Below, piece by piece: positions 28,101-41,753 of a stretch of DNA of 64,000 bases. The notes beneath the pieces are model-generated. The model saw only the letters and a program-made list of their open reading frames with translations. It made no database searches and was not told where the DNA came from. The first letter of the stretch is position 1. Each line of letters starts with the position of its first letter. Position numbers and translations under genes: made by a program. Source of the stretch: Siphonodentalium dalli (lineage: Eukaryota > Mollusca > Scaphopoda > Gadilida > Siphonodentaliidae); the NCBI GenBank assembly GCA_032622095.1, contig CP136062.1:154562875-154626874 (forward strand). The letters run 5' to 3'.

Positions 28101-31100
28101 ACATAGAATCCCATTGTTTTCAGGGGGGCAATGGGTAAGTACGTCCTACTACAATTTCGTGAGAGAAAACAGAAATTAATATTATGTTCAAACTGACCAG
28201 TGACATGTATGTTGGACGCACATACCGATACTTGACATAAGTTGACAATTGAAACAGAAACGTAAAAAAAACCGAGATTTTATCGCCAATTGCCCAAGAG
28301 ATAATTTTTATATCTACATTTTCAGCAAAATTATGTTGTGGGTTATAAAAAAAAAACAGAGCAAAATTATGAGACTAGTAAATATATTCTTAGATCATGT
28401 TGGACATTGTCGAGTTGTCCCGAGTAGATTGGGTTTGGGTGGTCCCACTAACTCCCAATACTCTCAGTATCTCTGATAGTATCTTTTCACTACGCAATAC
28501 ATGTACTGTTCTTTTCTGAGGAGATGGCTCCATAGAAATTAGAAGCGCCTGGCGCTTGATGTCAAATCCTCTTCTCTCTCAGACTTATCATACTTACATA
28601 TATATATTAACATTATTTTGTAAATTGTTGTATAAATCTGGGATACTAAATAAATAATGTTTACACCAACTCCCAATACCCACTGTGACCCAACAACCGT
28701 TGGATCAGGCATTTTGAATTTTTTTCTTCTTTTTTTTCAGGCAAACCTGAAATTTTTGTAACAGTTTAAATTGTTTAATATAAGTTCTTTAATTACTATT
28801 CAAATATACTATAAGTTAAACAACTAGAGTAGACATATACCGGGTAGAACAAACTATCATAAGACATAACACCATTGATGGCAATGATGAGCTCTAGATC
28901 TAGATAAAATTATTATCTTTTCCATTGACAATTCATTTTTATTTTTATTTTTTAATCACATCAGATTTCAAAAATAAATAAAATTATAAACAAAATAAAT
29001 CCAGTACTCGATTTCACTTGTTTTCAATTCCACTTCAATTAGAATACTATGATATTATTGATATGTATATTCACGTCCATGTGTATGCACGTCCATGTGA
29101 TTTCGAAAATTTCCTTTTCCAGTTTCACTCACCGTTGTTACCAGGTTATTCTCCAGGCCAATACACCGATCTGCCATCATTTTTCTTCGTTTAGTGGTTA
29201 AACGCCGGTATTATCTTCTTAAATGTCTGTATCGAGCATATAACTGCTAACATTAGCTTCATTTAATACACTTTCTGTAACGCTGTCCCCACTACCATCG
29301 CCATCGTTGGCTAATGAAACGCTTGAACTTTTACAAAACAAATCATCAGTACGCCATTGTTTCAATGTTGAAGGTTGTCCCCAAGTGACGTCATCGCACA
29401 AAAGAGACTCCAAAATTTACGTTCCGGGGTAGGTTTGATGCCGGTCGATTTACGCGGCCCGGAATGACGGAAGAGAATAATCGTCTACTATGGGCTTTGT
29501 TTTTCGATGTTAGAGGGTCTGGGGGAACTCGAAAAAGTATAAATGATACCAAAGTGCGGGGAGTTGCGTCTATCTCTTTAAGGGGCATCTGTTTTAGTGT
29601 ACAGTAGTTTTCAGAATTAACCTCTAATCGCATGAATAGGGCATCCGTTTTAGTGTATGGTAGCTTTCAGAATATAGAAATATACACTGCTCGATAGGCA
29701 AATTATCAGATTATAGGGAACATATGTGACCCGCCATATCAAATCCAGTCGTAAGTCGGGATTTTTTTACCCTGTGCCAATGCATTCTCTTATATATGCG
29801 AGTCGACCATAGGTCGCCTCGCATATATAAGAGAATGCATTGGCCTAACAATTTTTTATCATTTAAAAAAAATAAATGTTTCTTAAAATTTTTAGGACAT
29901 AAAATAAAAAACATCCATTACCCTGCAGGGAGCCCCACACATATTATAGAAGAGTGTCGTCTGCTCATGTTTGTCTGGGGCTCTGTATGGGTGAAATTAT
30001 AAAATTGTTAAAGAATACAAGAAAAAATTATTAAAATTGTAAAAAATTGTTAGGCCAATGCATTCTCTTATATTCGCGAGGCGAATGCATTGGCACAGGG
30101 TAAAAAAAATCCCGACTTACGACTGCATTTGATATGGCGGGTCGCATATTTTTTGGCAGGTCTTTATTCTGTGTATGTTCACGTATTTGTCTTGGAAAAA
30201 TATTAAATAATGTATTTTTTGCATGGTGTTTGAGGCGACATATATTTTTAATTTGAACATTCCAATGGGATCATTTTCAGAATGTTTTGTTTTATTGTAT
30301 ACAATATCGATGCCATATATTAAATTCAGTATGCATTTTGATTAACCCTTTGGCGAGTAGAATGACATATATGTTGCCGTACAGTTCGCGATTGGAACGA
30401 CATATATGCCGTTTCAGGAAGTGTTATTTTTATGTAGACATAACTTCAATTAATCTTCTGATTTATAATTGATTTGTATAGGAGATATTTTGATTAATAT
30501 AATGTCCCAATGTATAAGTGCAATAGATTATGACAGCACACGTAAACAGAAAATACACATGAATTAAAATGAATTACTGGATCCTATTGACCCAAATTTG
30601 TTAATAATTATCGCTATGATGTTGACGTTAAACTCATGCATGACGTCATGTATGTGACGTTATAAATACTCTCCAAAGGGTTAATTAATGCAGGAACCAT
30701 GATACAGACTTAGGCTCTATCTTAATCCTTAGGTTTTTTTCTCTGCCCAGTGTTTGATTATTGTATCTAATGGACCTTTCCACAGCTGTCAATCAACTAA
30801 TTATTAGCAGAAATGTTCTATTCTGTGTTGACATGCTCTGTAAAACTAATTAAACCATTTCTGTCTCATAGTCACCGTAAGCTCCTCCCACTACTTAGGT
30901 AGCAATACACAATTTCCAGCAATTTTTGCGAAACTGGGAGAAGGTACTGTACTTCAAATCATTATCATTGGCATAGGTCCCATCAAGCATTGTTTATTTT
31001 CAACAGAAATGGCAGGTGTAATAAAATATCTGTACTTTAATTAGCTTCTTCATACAATTTGTCACTGAGTTAAATGCTCCTTTGTTTGCATTCACAAAAC

Positions 31101-34100
31101 TCTTAATTTTTAAACTAATTCCCCCCCCCCCAACTTGTCCATTTTCAACACAAAAACAGACCATGACAGAGTGAATGTCAGTAAATAATTAACTTAAGCT
31201 TCTTCCACCTGATAGAACTATTTTAGAGCTGAGAAATATTTGAAATAGAAAAAAATGATTAAATTTTCTTTTTTAAATGTGTTGCAAACACAGATGACAG
31301 AATTCAGGGGAGAAAAACTGGGCTATTTTCCTGTAACCAAACACACAGAGTTGGCCTTCACTGAATACAAAATTCATGTTACATGTACATATCCAAATTA
31401 TTCACTTTTTTGTGAACTTTCCCATTGTACTGCTACCTTAATATGCGAGCAAACCTCCATTATCTCTTCAATTGAAGAATGTATCAGAACTGAATGGGAA
31501 AATCCATTCAACAATCAGAGTATTATCCCTTTCATGACGGGAGCTGCGCTGGTGCAGCATTAAAGACTCTGTGCCAGTGCATTCTCTTATATATGCGAGT
31601 CTCTCATAGGGAGAAGGTAAATATTGTTAGGCCGATGCATTCTCTTATATATGCGAGGCGCCCCATCAATATCAATATTAGACGCGCACCACGTACTGAG
31701 TCTGACGAAATTGGGTAGGCCGGGGCTCTATTACTATCAGCAGGAATTACGTAATTGCCACTCGATCACAATATCATCAGTAAAGTGATGTAACCAATCA
31801 GGCGATAGTCACATGGAATCCCCAAGACATGACGAATTCCTTAATTCAGCCAGTGCAATTTCAGTAAACCCCACCCAATAGCTAAAAATAGCATTACAAC
31901 TTTTCCGCCGTATTGCTAATTTCACACAGTGTTTACAAATTCAGAATTTTTTGGCAACCAATTTAACACTGAAAAGCATATATAAAGAGTCAGGAATTGA
32001 CCAATATTGCCTAATATGTCCAATATAATTGAATATTATCAAGAATTTCAACATTTAGTACCAAGCAATCAGAGGTAGATTTAACTTTTGGCTTTGGCTT
32101 AATAGGGGTTGAAATAGAATAAGAAGCCATGTTTTTCTTTTGCGAAAATGAAAGTCGTTTGCGGAAATGAAACCTAAAGTACATTATGTCAATCAAAGCT
32201 ATTTTAAGAAGAATGGGTGGTAACGTCATACTGCAGCTGTTTGGAAGTTATTTATAGCAACAGTAATACAACAAATATCGAATTTCGTCAGACTCAGTAC
32301 ATGGAGCGTCTGAGTGTGATTTTAATCAGAACTGGGGTATCCTCTATCTATATAAAAACCAAGTGTTCGTGTGTGTCTGTTTGTAACTCTGTCATGCTTT
32401 TGGCGCATTTAAAAAACAATGACCCTCATGTCTGAATGCGCCAAATTTTGACCATGTCCTGCGTCACATCTTAGAATACGCCACGCAAAAGTTCAGGCCA
32501 ATCGGTTCAAGACGACCTGAGATATAACGCCTTTGCCAAAGGCTATCAATATTTTCCCTGATCATTAGAAAAGACCAAAGCTAAAGTCCGGACAAATTCA
32601 GCATACTATTTGCTGGCTTTCTTTATATTGTTATCAGTGGTGACGATATTTGCCTGGATGTCATGTTTGTCAACCCATCATTTTGATGGGCAGACCCCTA
32701 GCAAAATAATAAATATGAATCGAAGACCCCTGTCTGGAAACACTTAATTAACATTGATTTTATATCAATATTTTCTTATATAATGCAATAATCAAGTGGG
32801 ACTTTTTTGTTACTATTATTAGAATTTTTAGATAGAACGAACGCGAGCCATAAAATGTTCCAAATTGATTGTATGTACATGTGTATTATACCGGAAAATT
32901 TGAAACAAAATCTATATTAATTTGTTTGTAGACAGGGGTCTTCGATTCATTTTTATTATTTTAATATACCACGGAAACTATATAAAACATGTTTAGGAAG
33001 AGATAATCCATCTTTAATGTCTAGTAGTACTGTGATGTCATCTTTTCACACTTTACTATGCTTCTGTCGTTTTTGTTCTAGATAATTTCTTGCATATTAA
33101 ATAACACACTGATTATTGTTTTAAACCAGTTTTGGACAAGTTGGTCAAATTGTGAAGGCCGTAACTGGCTCACTGAGAAAGATGTAAGTCAGTAGGCGTA
33201 CTAAGTTGTTGTTTTATGTTGGTACATAGCTTGTCAAATAACCTGGTAAAATCTTAAGTTAAACAAATTTAATAGCTTTGCTTTTTAACCTGTGCAATGT
33301 TCCTCTTCTATGCATATGTACAGTAATGCCCTAAATAATCGACTCCTTTAACCACAGCAGAATTATGGGTAATTTTTCAGGATTTAATCGGAAATATGGC
33401 TTGTCGCCATTCATCGGAAAGCTTTCAGTGAGAGTTTTCCGATGAATGACAACAAGCCATATTTCCAACTAAATCCTGAAAAATTACACATAATTCTGCT
33501 GTGGTTAAGGAGTCGATTATTTAGGGCATTACTGTATGTACTTGTCAAGAACTAATTGTCAAAACAGAAACAAAAACCATCTTCATTACACATATGCGTA
33601 CCTTGCAACATGTGTTCCTTTGCCAACGAAAGTCGCTGAGTCACATGAACACTGACCACCGGTACACACAGGGTCATTTGAAGCAAATCCATTCTTTCAA
33701 TCACCGGGGATAATATTGTCAATGAGTGGTGAATGCTATGCAGCCAATAAGAGAATGAAATTTACCCAAGCCTGCAAATAGTATGTCTGTCATGTGCAGA
33801 ATGAGGTCCCTAGAGGGTATTTAGTGACGCTATCCCACATTGATGGCTAGAATCAGCAAATTCACCCTCTGGGGACCTCATTCTGATGAGGCATCAACTG
33901 CTAGCATCTAGGATCAGATAGAAGCTAGATCCCCAGTTGAAGTTGGTGATGTTCACCACGATTATGCATTTTATCTTCTGCAAATTATAGGAAATAGAAA
34001 CTTAAATTCCCAGAAGGGAAAAAGTATCTAACAACGATGTTAATTTGAGACTATAGATACTTCCTAGAATGAGGCCTAAGCAGAATGAGGTCCCCATATG

Positions 34101-37100
34101 GTCAAGCCTGCAAATAGCGTGTCTATCATTTGCAGAATGAGGTCCCCAGAGGGTGAATTTAGTGACGCTACCCCGCATAGCGAGCTAGCATCACTAAATT
34201 CACCCTCTGGGGACCTCATTCTGCTTAGGCCCTCAACTGCTATGGCAGACCTAGGATCAAATTGAAGTTCCCCAGTTGAAGTTGGTGATGTTCACCCATT
34301 GGGCGCCTCGATTATGGATTTTATCTTCTGCAAATTGGGGGATATAGAAACTTCCCAGATGGGAAAACGTAACTAAAAACAATGTTAATTTGATACCATA
34401 GATACTTCCCAGAAGATGGGGCCTAAGCAGAATGAGGTCCCCAGAGGGTGATTTAGTGATGCTAGCCCGCTATGCGGGATAGCGTCACTAAGTTCACCCT
34501 CTGGGGACCTCATTCTGCAAATGACACATGCTATTTGCAGGCTTGCATATGGTGAATTTGGAGATGCTAGCCCGCACTATTGGACTATCACTTTCACAAT
34601 GCCATAGTAACACATTTAACAAAACATATATGGGTAACTAAACCTGTTTAATCTCTATCTTTCCTTCTAAAGTGATGTGAAAAACTTCGTCACGGTCGAT
34701 TTGCTTGAGATTTTCGGTGATGTTAGTAGAATGCTACATTTCCCCAGTTGGCATAGCAACTGAATACTAACTTATCAGTTTCACGCACCCGCACAAGTAC
34801 ATAATATGTCTTTAAAGTTGTGACGACGTTTGCAAAATGAAAAAAAAACAAAACAAAAATATAAATTTTACTGAAGAATTTAATTTTAATCTGATCAATG
34901 TTCTAATAAATTCAGCTTAAAAATTGATGCATTGAGTGTTTTAGTTCAGAATATATATGTTGTTGGGTGTATCGAGAAGGCCATTATTTACTTAGTAACT
35001 AATTTCAAATTAATCAGAATTAATTGGAAGAAAACATTTGCACAGTGTTACTGGTAATTCGACTCATTAGTATTGATACATGTAATACAAATTATTAGAT
35101 AATACAGCTGCAGATATCTTGTTTTGCTCTCACCAGAGCTACATTATGGGTTATGCAGTTAAGAATAAGGTAGATTGTGGGGTGATTTTGAATTGTGGGG
35201 TGCAGCCCATAATGTAATTGTTCATCTCTGTTATATTAATTATAGTGTGGTTTTAAAGCAACCTGTGGTGTCTGGGCAAAAATAAGTTATTCAGCCCAAA
35301 AGAAAAATTAGACATCGCCCAAACTAATGGACATCCATGGTGATTGTGTGAGATTTTATCAATGTTCCTATGGATTATATTGGCGGTTGCTATTATTTTT
35401 CTGAAAACTATGGAATTCCACTCACACGGATAGGCATTTAGGCACCACCACCATTTATTCATTTGGATTCTCCTGTTATCATGACTGTTTAGTCCTTTCA
35501 TGAGCCGTGCTGGTGGAGCATAAGAGATACTGTGCCAGTGCATTCTCTTATATATGCAAGTCTCCCATGGGGATCCTCACATACATACATGTATATATAA
35601 GAGAATGCACTGGCTTACAAGGTAAAGGTAAATATTGTTAGGCCCATGTATTCTCTTATATATGCGAGGCTCCCTATGAGAGACTCAAATATATAAGAGA
35701 ATGCATCAGCACAGGGCTTTCGCAAAATTTTATTAGGAAGCTCTAGTCATGCGATGGGAGACTCGCATACATAAGAGAATGCACTGCAATAGGATCTTTA
35801 ATGCTGCACCAGCGCAGCTCCCATCATGAAAGGATTAAAAACCAGTATAGGATTGATTCGATTCAATTAGATATTTCTCTTAAAAGTCATATTATACAAT
35901 TTGAATGAGTAAGACAACACATACAAATGTATTTACACATGAGAATAGGAGAAGATTGTTATATACAATATCTACAATACAGTAATGCTCTAAATAATCG
36001 ACTCCTTAACCACTGCTGAATTATGGGTAACTATTCAGGATTTAGTCGGAAATATGGCTTGTTGCCATTCATCAGAAAGCTCTCGCCGAGAGCTTTCCGA
36101 TGAATGGCAACAAGCCATATTTCCGACTAAATCCTGAATAGTTACCCATAATTCTGCTGTGGTTAAAGAGTCTGTTATTTAGAGCATTACTGTAGCTATT
36201 ACCTAGAAACATATTATTTGTTATTACATGCTTGTTCCTAGAAATACAGTGTTATTGCTGTTCCATATTTACAAATCTTTATGGAACGAATCTTAACCCT
36301 TTGAGTGCCAGGTCCGATTTTTGGTATCAACACATTTACCCTGTGCCAATGCATTCTCTTATATATGCGAGTCGACCATAGGTCGCCTCGCATATATAAG
36401 AGAATGCATTGGCCTAACCCAAAAAAAATAATAAAATTTTTAGGGCACTCTACAGACCATAAATTAGGGCCAATGAGATCGGCCCCTGGCACTAAAAGGG
36501 TTAATGGGTTATTGATACGGCACTTGTGCCATAGCGGAAGGATAGAACTCGAGAACCCTCACATTCCGTCCTTCTGCACTAACAATCATGACCTATCAAC
36601 AAATCCATTAACACACTGTCATTCTGTGTATTTATTTTGCCTTATCAAATGTAGATAATGCGAGAAATACAATCTAGTGCTTAATAGATTTAGTGAAATG
36701 CATTTCAACTATGTTTCAGTCAGTGATATAGAATTGCTCCAGGTCCTACATGTATTCTGTCAGTTTTCTTATTTAATTTTTCCCTCTTAATTTACAGTGG
36801 AAAAGCGACCACAATTCAACATTTTCATCATTATTAGCCACACATAACTTGTAACTTGTAACGTATGTTGCCATTACCAATGGAGGTCACTGTACACCAT
36901 TTAGAGTTTAGATGTTTTGTGTCCAACATGTAGCATGCAAAACTAGTAGCGAAGAGGAATAATTAAAACTTCTGATAGCCAAATGAATTATCAATGCAGT
37001 GCAGGCAGAGATTCAAAGGCGCGAAGAGATCTTAATTTGATTGAAGCCAATTGAGCGCATTGTGGCCCATTGTTCTCACCACCTGACTACTATTTACAAG

Positions 37101-40100
37101 TTTCACTTGATGTTGGCCGATATCTAAATGTGTAGGTTTTGTGCCTTAAAACCATCTGATTGTTCCCGCCATATGCATCTCCATATGAATACCATAGTAA
37201 CACACGCTACAAGTTACATGTACATGTGGCTGAACCTGGCTATTATGTTGATGTCTATATTTGCATCGAAGTTATCTGGGAAACAATCTAAATTTTTAGA
37301 TAAAACTTGCTAATTGGATTTTATAAGTTAGATGTGTTTGTGGGAATTTCATCATTCAATTGTTAATTTTTAATCAGTTTTTCTTTCCTCTTTTGGAAAA
37401 TTAGATGTGAATTTTTCATCAGTATTAACCCTTCTATGATGGGTGCTTCCTGAAATTTTGTGAAAGCCCTGTGCCAGTGGGAGACTCGCATTGTAAGAGA
37501 ATGCACTGGCACAGGATCTTTAATGCACTATCCAACGCAGCTCCCACCATGAAAGGGTTAAGTCTAGCTCTATTTTATTATTTATTTCAGAAGTTTTATA
37601 ATTTTTTAGTGTCATAGATTCGTTAAAATTAAAAAAATTTAATTTTTAATTAGCTTTTTTGTCAGTTTCATGCCTAATTTATCTGCTTATTCAGTATATT
37701 AAGTACTCACGTGGATATTTTTGAATTGAAGTGCTCCAAGTCGAAGCATAACAACACCTCTACAGAGGGCAGGTCAGACAGCTCAGACCATGAAAAGGTT
37801 TACTACAGCTAGTGGTGGGACTAGGTAACATGTGGTTCAAACGTTCACCAAACTTTTATGTGTTCACGCAGGGTCTTGCAATGTTTTGAGATTCAATTCT
37901 ACTTCAAATCGTGATCTGTGATTATGCTCTATTCAAAATTTCTCTTCTGTCAGAACCAATGAATTCCATTTTATGCATTACTGATTCGATTTGAAATTGG
38001 ATTTGAATCTAACGTGTATTTCGCATGTCCCTACATTTGTTGACTTTTTGGGACTTATTTTAATTTTAAATGTTTCTTGAGGATTTAGTGCATGATATTT
38101 GCATGTGTAAATTTTGTATTATGTTGATTTGTTTGTTTTTTATGAGCTCTATGTTGTTCTTATGGATTAAGTTTATTGTAGCCCAGCTTTAAGTCTTGTT
38201 ATCATTATTTGTGTGCATGATGTTTAACCCTTTGAGTGCCAGGGGCCGATCTCATCGGCCCTAAACCTACAAAATAAGTCTGTTAAAGAATATAAGAATA
38301 AATTATTAAAATTGTAAAAAAATTGTAAACAAAAACAAAAACAAAAACAAAAATTGTTAGGCCAATGCATTCTATTATATATGCGAGGCGACCTATGGTC
38401 GACTCGCATATATAAGAGAATGCATTGGCACAGGGTATATGGGTTGATACAAAAATCGACCTGGCACTCAAAGGGTTAATGTGCCTTTGATGTTCAGAAT
38501 GTGCTTTATAATAGATCATTCTGGAATCTTTTGAAAAAATAGTGGACAACAGTTTCTTTCATCACCTTATCAGTCCTTGAAATTGGCCACGGCAATGAGC
38601 AATGCTGTGGGAAATGCCATAGCAACATGCGAAAACCTATAATGCCACAGTAACAAATTTTCCGTGGGTCATTTTTCTTAATTTCGAGGGCTGCCTTATG
38701 ATATACAAATATACCCCCTCTGCTGCAAGATTCTGGAACAGTCATGTAATTATAAAATACCTTAATGTTAACAGTAAATAACTATACTTTAAGTAACCAA
38801 GTGTTTCTTGAAGAACAAAATTAAAAAAATGAAACGTTTGTGATCACCATATGGTGATAAAATTGCTCGGGCATGTTCGTCTGTGTTTCTTTCCATTGTG
38901 GGATGACCTTAGTCCATGGAAAAATAGGCAGGCAGACAAGTTTCATTTTATAAATTTTATACACCCATTTTTGAAAAAACAGGACGTATTATGTTATTGG
39001 TCTCTCCGTCCATCCATCTGTTCGTCTGTCTGTTTGCTTTTGCCTGATGACAACTGTAGTATGTCTGAAATTTGGTATGCAAGTTTACTAGCCCAAAATT
39101 CACATCAAGTTCGAATTTGGGTTCCACCCGATAATTTTCACCAGTTATGGCCCATTTTGTTGGAATTTCATTTCTCAAATTTCATTTCTGGATGATAATT
39201 TTAGTAAGTCTGAACTGAATGGAATGGAAGTGAGTTTACAAACCCAAAATACAGGTCAAGATCGAATTAGGATTCCGCGGGCCAATTTTCACCAGAGTTA
39301 TCGCCTTTTGTTTGAATTACCATTTGTTGGAATTATCACGGGTGTATTTAATGCAAAGCTCTTGTTATTTTATAAGAATATCAACATTGAATGTATTTGG
39401 ATCATAGTCTGGGGGGCACCCAGTTTGAAGTTATTAGGTCTGACATCCCCTTTGCCATATGGCATAAACCATAAAACAAACACAATAATTTTGGCTTATT
39501 GATGTTAGTTGAGGTAAGCAGACCTGAAAATATGGTGCCGGACATTTGCATCATGAGGTCCCCAGAAGGTGAATTTAGTTATCTACCCTGCACAGCGGGC
39601 ATCACTAAATACACCTTCTGGGGACCTCATTCTGCTTAGGTTTTTATCTTTGGATTTATCTTTATTATAAAATGCAAAAAAAATTCAGTTTATTTACAAA
39701 ATCTTTAAAAAAAATTTAGTTTAGTTTCTCTATATCACCAAAATGGCAGATGACAAAATACATAATTGAGGCATAATTGATGCACATCACCATCTTAACC
39801 ATCTGGGAAGTTAAATCTGTGTTGAGGTCTCCCATAGCATAGATGACGCCATGCAGAATAGTCCCCAGAGGGTGAATTTGGTGACGCTACCCCGCACAGC
39901 AGGATAGCATCACTAAATACACCCTCTGGGGACCTCATTTGATGAATGTCCAGCACTGTGTTTTCAGGACTGTAGTTAAGCTGCAATATTCATGATAAAT
40001 ACAAATTTTCGAGGTGGTTCTTAAAAATCGGAGTGGCCGGGCAGGTACGAAAGCCTAACAAATATTTTAATTTTGGCATTATTGTTTTCAGACAAGATGC

Positions 40101-41716
40101 TGGTGCAAGTCAAGCGAGACTACAGCTCGGTATGTTCACAGTATTCCCAGCATTCAACATTGTGCTTCCTGGAAACTCGCAGACAATCACAGTGGATTGT
40201 ATCGCAGAAGCACAAGGCAGGGGAGATGAGGTTTGTAAATAATAATTGATCCATTTATTACATATATTGTACAGTAATTTATTTCAATCCGTGGAACAAT
40301 TATTAACCAGGAACCAACATGAGCTAAGTAAATGGGGTGGCTCCCCAGTTAAACTGCATTTCTGTTATACTTTAACCCTTTCATGATGGGAGCTGCGCTG
40401 ATGCAGAATTACAGATCATTTGCCAGTGCATTCTCTTATATATGCAAGTCTCCCATAGGGAGCCTTGCATATATAAGAAAATTCACTGGCTTACAATGTC
40501 AAGTAAATATGGTTAGGCCAATGCATTCTCTTAGGCCTAACAAAATTATACGTTTGTTTCCGCTAACGGACTGAAAAAAAATTGGGTAGGTAGGTAGGCA
40601 AATTTTTTTTTTTTTTAAATCTTTTTATTTTTTCAGGATGCAATTCACTGTGTCATATTTAAGGAAATTTTAGACATTACAGGCCATATTATTGCTAATT
40701 TGTTTAGCCCATAAAGATAAAACAAAAACACAATCTCAGGGAGATATAACAAAGCTAAAATGGGACAATAACGTTCATTTTATCTGTTTTATAACATGTC
40801 CGTAACGCAGGTTTCACTTCTGCATCAAACTCCCCACATTATTGTGGGCAGTTGCAGTGCATATTCCCGGGGCCGCAGATGCATAAGGGTGACCAGTGAC
40901 TTCGTCCCACTGCATTCTCGTGCCACCAATTTTTGTCCCGAAAAGGTGACCTCGTCCCACTTGTCGGTGATCTCGTAAAATCCCATAAAATCGGAATGAG
41001 GTCGCCATTTTGGGACGAAGTCACTAGCATTCCGCATAAGGAATCACGGAACTAAATGGTTTCCCATAGGCGACAGTGTTAACGTTTCGGCCAAATTCGC
41101 TGAATTGAAGCCTGCAGGCCATACCAGTGATATTTACCCAGCTAGATTGACACCAGTTGATCACGAAAATGCAAGAAAAATCATAGGTCATGTGTTTACT
41201 TTTTAAAATAAATCCCCAAGTGTACGACAGGGCTATCTCACAGCCAAATTTGATCTGGAAAAACCCAGATCTACAACAGCTAGTTAAATACATTTCCCGC
41301 TCACAAAAATCCGTTCCCCCATTCATTCACCAGTTTAAATTATTTAGATATTATGTACAAATCAAATAAACGCGATGTCATCCTTTAATAACGTGTCGCA
41401 TGTATCAGGTGAAGGTCATTCTTCAGTTACCTTCACCTTTAGGGTTCCACGGTGTACTCGCTCCCCGACTCTAGAACACATTTAGCTCCCTGATTCCATA
41501 AGACACTATGCGTGGTGGGATGAGATGGTGGGCGCGGACGCTTATATATATTATTATTGTGGGCCATTGCAGACACTCTATGGCGCATAAGATACATTAT
41601 ATATTATTATTGTGGGCGGTTGCGGCGCATATTCCCATAGCCGCAGGCGCATAAGACACTGGGTGGTGGGATGGGCTGGTGGGTGGACTTATATATATAC
41701 CGTATATTATTACTGT

Positions 41717-41753
<37 letters not shown>

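Larger units (their letters stand above)
22117..29581. mobile_element. 7.5-kb TTAA-bounded insertion with terminal and subterminal inverted repeats
   Basis: The ends read TTAA AGAGATAGACGCAACTC (22117-22137) and its exact reverse complement at 29561-29581. About 185 bp inside each end is a second inverted pair containing TGACGTCA and cttggggaca (22300-22322 and 29377-29400). The insertion interrupts a roughly 56-bp tandem repeat: gaattaacctctaattgcat lies just left of it, and its partner ggggcatctgttttagtgta just right, followed by an uninterrupted second unit. TTAA duplication suggests a piggyBac-type mechanism, but the ends do not start CCC and I see no transposase. The interior holds several short ORFs (see separate entries) and mollusc-type dispersed repeats. 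Confidence 0.65.

Noticed and set aside
41024-41326. 100-codon minus ORF in the Harbinger-like element
   Set aside because: No transposase or Myb-like motif is visible and its composition looks like chance, so I do not call it a gene.
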